Positions 1 to 6,839 of a stretch of DNA of 11,185 bases are shown one piece after another; within the stretch, counting starts at the first letter, position 1; each line of letters begins with the position of its first letter. Below the pieces are notes generated by a model. The model saw only the letters and a list, made by a program, of their open reading frames with translations, had not been told where the DNA came from and did not search any database. The position numbers were made by a program, and so were the translations under genes. This DNA comes from Clostridiales bacterium (GTDB taxonomy: Bacteria > Bacillota > Clostridia > Lachnospirales > WQUN01): positions 1-11,185 of the forward strand of contig JAISZF010000249.1 of assembly GCA_031269415.1 (NCBI GenBank). Direction: 5' to 3'.

Positions 1-1149
1 TATTGTCATTGAATTGATGATGGCCTCCATATGCGTAAATATGCCGTCGTCCACTTCCAGATCATCCGTATTTAACCGGCTGAGGCCAGGAATCATACCA
101 ATCAGGTTATTTATGGGGCCCATTTTCCTTATCTGCTTCATTTGATTCAGGAAATCCTCAAGATTGAAGTCATTCTCACGGAATTTCTTTTCCAGGGCGT
201 GGGCTTCCTTTTCATCAAAGACCTGTTGAGCCTTTTCAACCAGGGATAATACGTCGCCCATGCCTAAGATACGCTCGGCCATCCGGTCGGGGTGGAAAGC
301 CTCCAAATCCCCAATCTTTTCACCCATAGCGGCGTATTTAACCGGCTTTCCCGTGACGGAACGGACGGAAAGGGCCGCGCCGCCGCGCGTGTCGCTGTCG
401 AGCTTAGTCATGATGATGCCGTCGATGCCAAGTTTATTGTTAAAAGTCTCCGCTACGGTAACGGCGTCCTGACCGGTCATGGCGTCCACAACAAGCAGTA
501 TCTCTTGCGGGCGGATCAATTTTTTCATCCTGAGCAGTTCGTCCATTAATTCGTCATTGACGTGAAAGCGCCCCGCCGTATCCAGAATTACAATATCATG
601 ATGGTTTTCGGAGGCATACCCGACAGCTTGCGCGGCGATCCGCTCCGGAGAGGAACTGTCTTCCGCAGCGTAGACAGGTATATCAATACTCGCCCCCAGC
701 ACACGAAGCTGCTTGACAGCCGCCGGCCGGTAAACGTCACACGCTGCGAGCAATGGCCGTCTGCCCTGTTTACGCAGAACCGCGCCGAGTTTTCCGGTCG
801 TCGTCGTTTTGCCCGCGCCGTTCAGCCCGACCAACATATACACGGTCGGAGGCTTGGACGAAAACGTAAGCATACTCTGGCCGGAGCCGAGCAGGCTGAC
901 CAGTTCGTCGTGAACAATCTTTATAACCTGCTGCCCCGGCGTGACGCTCTCCAGCACGGACGCGCCGATAGATTTGTCTGTTACCGTCTGGATAAAGCTT
1001 TTGACTATCTTGAAATTGACATCGGCTTCCAGTAAAGCCAGCTTAACCTCACGCATAGCCTCCTTAATGTCTTTCTCAGTCAGTTTGCCCTTTCCGCGCA
1101 ACAGTTTAAACACGTTTTGAAGTTTCTCCGTTAAACTTTCAAAGGGCAT
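1..1149 (-). CDS. ffh: Signal recognition particle GTPase Ffh (SRP54), 3' end cut by window edge
   Basis: Ffh binds 4.5S/6S SRP RNA and hydrophobic signal sequences on nascent chains and, with FtsY, delivers ribosomes to the membrane translocon. The frame is open from the ATG at 1149 to the window edge: 383 codons, with perhaps 60-70 more missing by comparison with the usual length of about 450. The N domain covers residues 1-100. The P-loop GLNGAGKTTTT is at 108-118, DVYRPA at 138-143, DTAGR at 190-194 and TKLD at 248-251. From about residue 300 the methionine-rich M domain begins (LEDFLNQMKQIRKMGPINN and onward), which separates it from FtsY. Asn110 in the P-loop is more typical of FtsY than of Ffh, and the last G motif reads YAAMGEK, with Ala at a usual Gly. 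A GAGGTGG ribosome binding site lies 4 nt before the ATG. The gene has its own promoter and is not part of the che operon. Confidence 0.97.
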   Translation of the reverse strand, partial: MPFESLTEKLQNVFKLLRGKGKLTEKDIKEAMREVKLALLEADVNFKIVKSFIQTVTDKSIGASVLESVTPGQQVIKIVHDELVSLLGSGQSMLTFSSKPPTVYMLVGLNGAGKTTTTGKLGAVLRKQGRRPLLAACDVYRPAAVKQLRVLGASIDIPVYAAEDSSSPERIAAQAVGYASENHHDIVILDTAGRFHVNDELMDELLRMKKLIRPQEILLVVDAMTGQDAVTVAETFNNKLGIDGIIMTKLDSDTRGGAALSVRSVTGKPVKYAAMGEKIGDLEAFHPDRMAERILGMGDVLSLVEKAQQVFDEKEAHALEKKFRENDFNLEDFLNQMKQIRKMGPINNLIGMIPGLSRLNTDDLEVDDGIFTHMEAIINSMTI

Positions 1150-1160
1150 TTTACCACCTC

Positions 1161-1221
1161 AATGATTCTTCACAAACATGAACAGATTATATCATTGTTA
1201 TAATAAAAGTCAAGAATCATT
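1161..1221. repeat. Perfect 10-bp inverted repeat around the ffh promoter
   Basis: AATGATTCTT at 1161-1170 and its exact reverse complement AAGAATCATT at 1212-1221 are separated by 41 bp that contain the -10 box and the start of transcription. The distal arm overlaps the first two bases of the -35 box, and the proximal arm ends next to the ribosome binding site. Since only one arm is transcribed, this cannot be an RNA hairpin of the main transcript. A two-site operator is possible, and so is coincidence. Confidence 0.5.
1186..1213 (-). promoter_or_regulatory. Sigma-A type promoter of ffh
   Basis: Read on the minus strand, a -35 box TTGACT (1213-1208) and a perfect -10 box TATAAT (1191-1186) are separated by 16 bp. 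A TG one base before the -10 makes it an extended -10. Transcription should start near 1179, leaving a leader of about 30 nt before the ffh ATG. Two arms of an inverted repeat lie around this promoter. Confidence 0.85.
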
Positions 1222-1327
1222 TGTTCGGATGTGATTAACATATCCCCCGTGTAATCGGGTCGGAATCTGGTGAAGTAGTGGCGCGAAAAAACACGCAAAA
1301 TATTTATATTACTACTATGGCGTCAAT

Positions 1328-1686
1328 GTGGAAGCGCAGATGGCTACGAATGACGGCACGGTTGACAGCGATGGGGTAAAGGACAATTACGAAAGGTTCG
1401 GGGACGTGTCGCAAGGCGGTTGGACGGATGACGAACAGGCGCTTATGGAAACTGTAGGATATAGTTATAGCTTAAGAGCGGCTGATTTTCCAGATCCAAA
1501 TGACTCATCCTCAGGTGAACTTGGACGAGGATAGAGGTACCTTTTGTAGTAATCCCCGCTGAAAGCCAGGGCGTTGTGTTCGGGAAAGGCGGTAGGGTTT
1601 ACATTGATTATGGCAATAATACGTATCAGGAATTAAAATCTGATGGTACACTTGGCGAAATAATCGGTGGAAATGAGATTAATTGA
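1328..1686 (+). pseudogene. Unrecognised small protein gene broken by a probable one-base frameshift
   Basis: I do not recognise the family. A GTG at 1328 opens a 68-codon frame (VEAQMATNDGTVDSDG..., acidic, with WTDDEQALMETVGYSYSL in the middle) that stops at 1532-1534. The frame is also open upstream to 1274 and reads YYYYGVNVEAQ across the GTG. The -1 frame is open from 1519 to a TGA at 1684-1686. It encodes a protein-like tail with EVPFVVIPAESQGVVFG, then GGRVYIDYGNNTYQEL, ending GGNEIN. Restoring one base near 1525-1534 would join the two into one protein of about 120-138 residues. The repaired stop codon sits 6 bp before a terminator hairpin, as expected for a once-functional gene. No good ribosome binding site precedes the GTG, so the 5' end may be lost as well. 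The function is unknown. Two unrelated short frames remain an alternative. Confidence 0.45.
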
Positions 1687-1692
1687 TTTAGA

Positions 1693-1720
1693 AAAGGCGC
1701 TGAGTTTTAACAGCGCCTTT
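1693..1720. terminator. Bidirectional rho-independent terminator
   Basis: AAAGGCGCTG (1693-1702) pairs perfectly with CAGCGCCTTT (1711-1720) around an 8-nt loop. T-rich sequence follows on both strands: TTTATCTAATT on plus and TTTTCTAAAT on minus. It can end the cheR-cheA-cheW transcript from the right and the broken plus-strand gene from the left. Confidence 0.8.
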
Positions 1721-1797
1721 ATCTAATTACTTTATATTTCAGCTCCGGTTTCCGACTGATTTGTTCAGAGCCAAACCTCCGGCATCCGCAAAGAACC

Positions 1798-2271
1798 CTA
1801 CAGTCCGTCCTGCTGAAGCAGCTTATCCAAATCCAGAAGCAGCACTACCCCATGCTCAACCTGACCGATATTTCTTATATACTGATTATAGTGATTGAGT
1901 TTCGCGTTGGGGGGCACGGAGATATTCGCTTCCTCAATGGTCATTACCTCGTTGACGCTGTCCACAATCAGGCCGAGTGTGAATTCGCCGTATTCCACCA
2001 CAATAATGCAAGTCTGCTCGTCATACGCTTTAGGATTTTTGGAAAAACGTTTACGTACATCCAGAACGCCTATGATATCCCCGCGCAGGTTGATTATGCC
2101 CTTAACGTATTCCGGCGAGTCCGGTATGCGCGTTATCGGAACCATCTCAATGATCTCTTTAACAGCCGAAATTTCCAGGCCATATTCTTCCGTGTCTATA
2201 TAGAATGTCATAAAACGGTCTTTTGTTGTGTCGACTCCGCCCACCGCCTCGGTTTCCGCCTGCTCAGCCAT
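1798..2271 (-). CDS. cheW: Chemotaxis coupling protein CheW
   Basis: CheW is the cytoplasmic adaptor that links chemoreceptors to the kinase CheA in signalling arrays. The 157-residue protein is one CheW-like double beta-barrel domain. After a short polar N-terminus (1-18) come FMTFYIDTEEYGLEISAVKEI, then IPDSPEYVKGIINLRGDIIGVLDVRKRF. That second stretch carries the NLRG motif and the interface used for the P5 domain of CheA. The domain closes with a GVVLLLDLDKLL strand. The length is typical of the family. The ATG has an AGGAGGGG ribosome binding site 4 nt upstream. It is the last gene of the cheR-cheA-cheW unit, 18 bp after the cheA stop, with a terminator hairpin about 80 bp beyond its own stop. 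Confidence 0.96.
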   Translation of the reverse strand: MAEQAETEAVGGVDTTKDRFMTFYIDTEEYGLEISAVKEIIEMVPITRIPDSPEYVKGIINLRGDIIGVLDVRKRFSKNPKAYDEQTCIIVVEYGEFTLGLIVDSVNEVMTIEEANISVPPNAKLNHYNQYIRNIGQVEHGVVLLLDLDKLLQQDGL

Positions 2272-2289
2272 TTTCCCCTCCTGTTATTA

Positions 2290-4614
2290 TCATTTGTCAA
2301 ACAATCCCGCCACATCAATGATTAGGCTGATCTCGCCGTTGCCTAACAATGTGCAGCCGCTGATTCCGCGTGTCTTTTTAAAGAACTTGGGAATGGATTT
2401 TACAACCACCTGCTGCTCGCCGACCAACTCGTCCGCAAGCATACATATAGCTTGATCACCGTTCTCAAGCATGATAAGAATACCGTCCCCGATATCCTTA
2501 ACAGCCGTGTCGGCGCCGAATAATTCATACAGACGCACTACATTATATATTTCGCCGCGTATTGAGATCATTTCATTGCCGTCCGGATCCGTAAAAATAT
2601 CCTTAGAGTCCGCCTTAAAGCTCTGCTTAATCGATACGATTGGGATTGTATACTTCGCGCCGCCCATCTTAACGGTCATGCCGTCGATGATCGCCAGAGT
2701 CAGCGGGATCTTCAAGGTAAAGACACTCCCTTCGCCCGGTATGGAATCAACCAGCACCGAGCCGCCGACCGCCTCCAGATTGGTCGATACGACATCCATT
2801 CCAACGCCGCGCCCCGAATATGAGGTTACTTTTTCGTTGGTTGAGAAGCCCGGCAGGAATATAAACTGCTGAATCTCTTTATCGGTATACTCCGATTCGC
2901 TTTTCTTGAGCAGACCGTTTGATTTTGCTTTTTGAAGTATCCTATCCCGATCGAGCCCGGCGCCGTCGTCTTTGATTATGATCAAAACGTCTCCGCCGGA
3001 ATTTTTCGCCTCCAAGGTAACAGTACCCTTTTCATTTTTGCCAAGAGACCGCCGGACATCCGGCATCTCAATACCATGATCAACAGAATTGCGGATGATG
3101 TGCATCAAAGGATCGGAAATATGTTCGATAATATTCTTATCAACCTCGGTTTCTTCGCCGATAACCTCCAGCAAAACATCCTTTTCCAATTGCCGGCACA
3201 TATCCCGCACAATCCGGTGCATCTTAAAGAACGTGGTAGACAGCGGCACCATACGCATACTCATAACGGTTTCCTGCAGATCCTTAATGATCTTCCTGAG
3301 CTGTCGGGCCTCCTTATGGAAGCTTTCCAGTTCCAAATTTTCCAGCTCCGGGTTCTGTGTCACCATTGCCTCGGATATAACCAGTTCACCCATCAGATTC
3401 AGCAATTGATCCAATTTGCTGACGTTCACGCTTATCACTGCGGGCGCGGAGGATTTTTTAACGGCGGAATCATCGGGCTTCTTGGCCGCCGGAGGCTCAA
3501 TCTTCGGCGGTTGGGCAGCCGATTGGGCCGACAGAGTTGGTTCAGCTTCCGTATCGGTTTCCTGTTTCAAAGGCTCGTCCGCCGCTATGGGACTGTCCGC
3601 CTCCGTTAAATCTTCTTCTATTGCCACTTCACGGACATAGGGCGTAGATTCCAGAATATTCCGAATATCGTCAAATGGTTTTACCGTAGAGATGGTCAAT
3701 TCCAAACCATTGACGCGCACCAGGTCCACCGCGGCCTCACACACTAAATCCTCGGGCTGACACACCACTTCCTCAAAGTTTTCACGCAGCCTCACCACGA
3801 GAGCGTAAGCGCGGATATTCTCCATTTCGCTTTCCGGAGAAAACCGGACGCGTATCCTGACTGTCCTTAACGGCTCCTCCTCGCCGTCATCGATCTCTTT
3901 AAGGGTAAAGCTCTTCAGATAAATCGTCTGGTTGATAATATTCTCAATCTCCGCGACGGGCCTGTCACTCTCGAATCTGATCGTAAACCCGGATTTACGG
4001 ATGGGTATGACAGAATCCTCGTCTAATATATCTTCAGGTATGTGAGTTATATCGCTGACAGCGTTCTCCAGATTGTGTACAAGGTTATAAGCCCTGATAT
4101 TCTCCATTTCAGAGCCTTCCTCAAAGAATACCACCGCTTTGTACTTTGGGGCTGTCCGCGAGGTTTCCTCATTTCCGGAGGAATCCGGAACAGACTGCCC
4201 CGCTTCCGGCGTACCGCCTTTTATTACCTCCAAAAACCGTTTTATCGAGGCAATAATTGAAGAGCCGTCGCCGTCGGCGGCAACGCCGTTTTCCACTTTA
4301 CTTAACTCTTCTTTGATAAAATCCATGCCTGCCAGCAAAAGATCAGTAAGTTTGTGATAATCCACATTCCGCGGGCTTTCCTCACGCAGATAGTAGAATA
4401 AATCTTCCATGGAATGCGCTGCCGTCGAGATGCTGTCGTACATCATCATAGCGGCGGAACCCTTTATGGTATGCACTATACGGAAGATTTCATTGATTTG
4501 AGCCGTGGAATATCCGGATTCGCTTTGAATAATATTCTGCTCAAGCTGTTCAATAAGCTGAGCCATTTCAAAAGTAAACATTTCCGACATTGAATCTCTG
4601 TCAAAATCAGCCAC
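2290..4614 (-). CDS. cheA: Chemotaxis histidine kinase CheA with two tandem P2 domains
   Basis: CheA autophosphorylates in response to receptor state and passes phosphate to CheY and CheB. The 774 residues read as five domain types in order. P1/Hpt spans about 1-130, with the phospho-accepting His48 in IVHTIKGSAAM. Two P2 CheY-binding domains span about 157-241 and 249-334 and share the string SEMENIRAY. An acidic, then Pro/Ala/Lys-rich linker covers 335-392. The P3 dimerisation helices cover about 393-460. The P4 ATPase carries the N box HIIRNSVDHGIE (505-516), G1 DDGAGLD (549-555), F box FLPGFST (586-592) and G2 SGRGVGMD (600-607). P5 is CheW-like (about 640-774). All catalytic motifs look intact. 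The start is GTG at 4614, 16 bp after cheR, with an AGAGGTG ribosome binding site. It is cotranscribed with cheR and cheW. Confidence 0.97.
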   Translation of the reverse strand: MADFDRDSMSEMFTFEMAQLIEQLEQNIIQSESGYSTAQINEIFRIVHTIKGSAAMMMYDSISTAAHSMEDLFYYLREESPRNVDYHKLTDLLLAGMDFIKEELSKVENGVAADGDGSSIIASIKRFLEVIKGGTPEAGQSVPDSSGNEETSRTAPKYKAVVFFEEGSEMENIRAYNLVHNLENAVSDITHIPEDILDEDSVIPIRKSGFTIRFESDRPVAEIENIINQTIYLKSFTLKEIDDGEEEPLRTVRIRVRFSPESEMENIRAYALVVRLRENFEEVVCQPEDLVCEAAVDLVRVNGLELTISTVKPFDDIRNILESTPYVREVAIEEDLTEADSPIAADEPLKQETDTEAEPTLSAQSAAQPPKIEPPAAKKPDDSAVKKSSAPAVISVNVSKLDQLLNLMGELVISEAMVTQNPELENLELESFHKEARQLRKIIKDLQETVMSMRMVPLSTTFFKMHRIVRDMCRQLEKDVLLEVIGEETEVDKNIIEHISDPLMHIIRNSVDHGIEMPDVRRSLGKNEKGTVTLEAKNSGGDVLIIIKDDGAGLDRDRILQKAKSNGLLKKSESEYTDKEIQQFIFLPGFSTNEKVTSYSGRGVGMDVVSTNLEAVGGSVLVDSIPGEGSVFTLKIPLTLAIIDGMTVKMGGAKYTIPIVSIKQSFKADSKDIFTDPDGNEMISIRGEIYNVVRLYELFGADTAVKDIGDGILIMLENGDQAICMLADELVGEQQVVVKSIPKFFKKTRGISGCTLLGNGEISLIIDVAGLFDK

Positions 4615-4630
4615 CCTGTTATCACCTCTG

Positions 4631-5449
4631 CTATACTTTGCGGTAAACCGCTGGTTTTATATACTTGTATTTGGTAGTCATATGATTAAGCGACTCAGAA
4701 TGGCCGATGAACAAAAAACCGCCTGTTACGGTCGCGTCATAGAATTTATTTACGAGTTTATCCCTGGTGGCTGAGTCAAAATATATCATTACATTGCGGC
4801 AGAAGATTGTCTGAAAGAGTTTTTTAAAGGGAAACTTCTCTTCCATAAGGTTATATTTGCGGTATATCACAAGTTTTTTAATTTCCTTTCGAATTACACT
4901 GTGTTCACTGTCAAATGCTTGGAAATAGTCGTTGATCCAACGTTTTGGTAAATTTTCCAAACTCTCCGACGTATATACGCCCCGCGCGGCCTTTTCCAAT
5001 ACAGCGGAGGATATATCGGTCGCCAATATCTGTGTGTCCCACCTAACGGACTTATCCTTAAAAAAATCCTGTATAATCATCTGCAGCGTATATGATTCCT
5101 CCCCGGAAGAGCATCCGGCGCACCAAAGCCTGAGATCACTGTTTCGCGAATGATTTTCATAGATATACGGCAGAACTTTATCACGAAAATAATCGAAATG
5201 ATCTGTTTCACGCATGAAATAGGTATGATTAGTGGTTACCTTATCCACAAATTGAATCATCGCGTTTTTTGATTTATTTTGCATTAAATAATCGAAATAC
5301 TGCGAAAAATTATCGAATCCCTTTTCTTGAATTGTTGCTCCTAATCGTGAATGAATAAGGGATTTTTTTTCACTACTTAGGTTGATTCCTAATTTTTGTT
5401 TGATAAACCCCCTAATTCGTTCAAATTCCGCGTCAGTAATCTCCTTCAA
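4631..5449 (-). CDS. cheR: Chemotaxis receptor methyltransferase CheR
   Basis: CheR uses S-adenosylmethionine to methylate glutamates on chemoreceptors during adaptation. The 272-residue length is typical of a single-domain CheR. Residues 1-80 form the all-helical N-terminal domain and end in TTNHTYFMRE, the segment that reaches the active site. The SAM-binding motif I is LRLWCAGCSSGEESYTL (106-122). ILATDISSAVLEKA (141-154) is the acidic ribose-binding strand. IFCRNVMIYF (215-224) and GGFLFIGHSESL (243-254) are the later family motifs. The start is a TTG at 5449, preceded by AGGTGG with a 7-nt spacer. No other in-frame start near this point has such a site, so I prefer it. It is the first gene of the operon, and its partner methylesterase gene cheB is not in the window. 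Confidence 0.95.
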   Translation of the reverse strand: MKEITDAEFERIRGFIKQKLGINLSSEKKSLIHSRLGATIQEKGFDNFSQYFDYLMQNKSKNAMIQFVDKVTTNHTYFMRETDHFDYFRDKVLPYIYENHSRNSDLRLWCAGCSSGEESYTLQMIIQDFFKDKSVRWDTQILATDISSAVLEKAARGVYTSESLENLPKRWINDYFQAFDSEHSVIRKEIKKLVIYRKYNLMEEKFPFKKLFQTIFCRNVMIYFDSATRDKLVNKFYDATVTGGFLFIGHSESLNHMTTKYKYIKPAVYRKV

Positions 5450-5511
5450 TGAACCACCACCTAATAAACAATGAGGCGTATTAAGTTCTTATTACCATTA
5501 TATTGTCGAAC

Positions 5512-5540
5512 AGTATACCATAATATATTTCTATCCGCAA
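5512..5540 (-). promoter_or_regulatory. Probable promoter of the cheR-cheA-cheW operon
   Basis: On the minus strand, TTGCGG (5540-5535) and TATACT (5517-5512) are 17 bp apart, and TG one base before the -10 extends it. Transcription would start near 5505, about 55 nt before the TTG of cheR. No flagellar sigma-D (TAAA-N15-GCCGATAT) sequence is visible. This suggests, but does not prove, housekeeping control of this chemotaxis unit. Confidence 0.55.
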
Positions 5541-5591
5541 CAGCGTTTAACTTTATATTATCTTGTATAATTCAGAAAAATTCTATTTTTC

Positions 5592-5618
5592 TTGCGCTTT
5601 ATAAATGCATGGTATAAA
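5592..5618 (+). promoter_or_regulatory. Possible promoter of tmcAL
   Basis: An extended -10 (TGG followed by TATAAA at 5613-5618) lies just before tmcAL, with a poor -35 candidate (TTGCGC, 5592-5597, spacing 15). A second extended -10 (TGTATAAT, ending at 5571) lies further upstream with no clear -35. Either would serve the gene, and I cannot decide between them by eye. Confidence 0.35.
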
Positions 5619-5636
5619 ATACCAATGGTGAAGACG

Positions 5637-6839
5637 ATGCCTGTTATAGGAATAACCGCCGAATACAATCCGTATCATAACGGCCATTTGTACCATATTA
5701 ACGCTTCAAAACTGGCTGTCCCCGACTCAAAGATGATTGTGATTATGAGCGGCGGCTTTACACAACGCGGCGAAATCGCAATCTGCGACAAATTTACACG
5801 TACACGTATAGCTCTCGAAAACGGAGCCGATCTTGTAGCCGAGTTACCCGTATATTACGCCGTTTCCAGCGCCGAGTATTTCGCGGCGGCGGCGGTCAAA
5901 CTGATGAACGCGTCGGGGGTGATCACGCATATCTCTTTCGGCGCGGAGAGTGGGGATCTCGAACGGCTGCGGCTGACGGCGGCCGCTTTGAATGAACACA
6001 ACGAAGCCGTTGTTGATCGGACCCGCAAGCTCATGGCTGAGGGCATGCCTTATTTTACGGCGCGAGAACAGTCTCTTGCTAGTATTTTGCGCATAAGTCA
6101 TGATTTTATCAGCCAACCTAATCAGATTTTGGCGATTGAGTATTTGAAAACATTGGAACAGACCAAATCCGCGCTTATTCCGGTCGTCATTAAACGATCA
6201 GGCTCCGGTTATCATGAAACCGCCTCCGCGCTGCGGGCCCTTATTATGGCCAGGGATTATCCCGCGCTTGCGGATCGCGTGCCGGAGAACGCTTTTTTTT
6301 CGCTACTCAAGTATTTAAGCCAATACGGCTCCGCCGACATCAGCCGGCTGGACGGCGCGCTGCTCTACCTTCTCAGAACCAAGCCGCCCGGCGAGATAAA
6401 ATCCATTCTGGACATGAATGACGGCGTTGCGGAACGAATGCTGAAACTCTGCGGCCTGTACGATTCATCGACCGGCCTTTTGGGCGCCGTAAAGACCAAA
6501 CGCTACGCCTATACACGGCTGAAACGCGCGGCGGCTCACCTGCTGCTGGATATACGGCGCGATACGTTTGAGATGTTTAATCAAACCGGAGGCCCCCGCT
6601 ATATCCGCGTGCTGGGGTTCAGGAAAGACGCCGCCGGCCTGTTGGGCGAACTGACGCGACGCGCCTCATTGCCTGTAATAGTAAACTTGCGAAGAGACGC
6701 GGAGGTTTTGGATGAGGCGGGAATAATTATGCTGAATAAGGATATTCAATCGACGGATATGTATTATCTCGCCTGTGAACGTCAAAAAAATACCCATGGC
6801 AGAAACCATGAGTATTATAGGGGAGTGATTGTTATATAA
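5637..6839 (+). CDS. tmcAL: tRNA(Met) cytidine acetate ligase TmcAL
   Basis: TmcAL (formerly YlbM, DUF795) activates acetate with ATP and acetylates N4 of the wobble cytidine in elongator tRNA-Met, which helps AUG decoding. From the ATG at 5637 the protein has 400 residues, the family's usual size. The N-terminal nucleotidyltransferase-like fold begins at once with GITAEYNPYHNGH. Its HNGH (14-17) is the HxGH-type ATP site. SGGFTQRGE (38-46), a KFTRTRIALENGADLVAELP block and ISFGAESGD follow, all expected for the family. In-frame TTG (5592) and ATG (5625) codons lie upstream, but 5637 matches the usual start (residues before GITAEYNP) and has GGTGA 5 nt before it. It is divergent from cheR, and its last 8 bp overlap the 3' end of leuA on the other strand. 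No terminator is evident there. Confidence 0.93.
   Translation: MPVIGITAEYNPYHNGHLYHINASKLAVPDSKMIVIMSGGFTQRGEIAICDKFTRTRIALENGADLVAELPVYYAVSSAEYFAAAAVKLMNASGVITHISFGAESGDLERLRLTAAALNEHNEAVVDRTRKLMAEGMPYFTAREQSLASILRISHDFISQPNQILAIEYLKTLEQTKSALIPVVIKRSGSGYHETASALRALIMARDYPALADRVPENAFFSLLKYLSQYGSADISRLDGALLYLLRTKPPGEIKSILDMNDGVAERMLKLCGLYDSSTGLLGAVKTKRYAYTRLKRAAAHLLLDIRRDTFEMFNQTGGPRYIRVLGFRKDAAGLLGELTRRASLPVIVNLRRDAEVLDEAGIIMLNKDIQSTDMYYLACERQKNTHGRNHEYYRGVIVI

Noticed and set aside
1519..1535. Programmed -1 frameshift in the broken small gene
   Set aside because: No X-XXY-YYZ slippery heptamer or strong downstream stem-loop is visible at the overlap, so simple mutation or sequencing error is more likely.
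2932..3609. 225-codon plus-strand frame inside cheA
   Set aside because: It is opposite the fully conserved CheA linker, P3 and P4 regions. Its His/Arg-rich translation is typical of an antisense shadow.
5592..5636. TTG (5592) or ATG (5625) as the tmcAL start
   Set aside because: The family starts a few residues before GITAEYNP, which fits ATG 5637 with its GGTGA site, and the upstream codons overlap a possible promoter.
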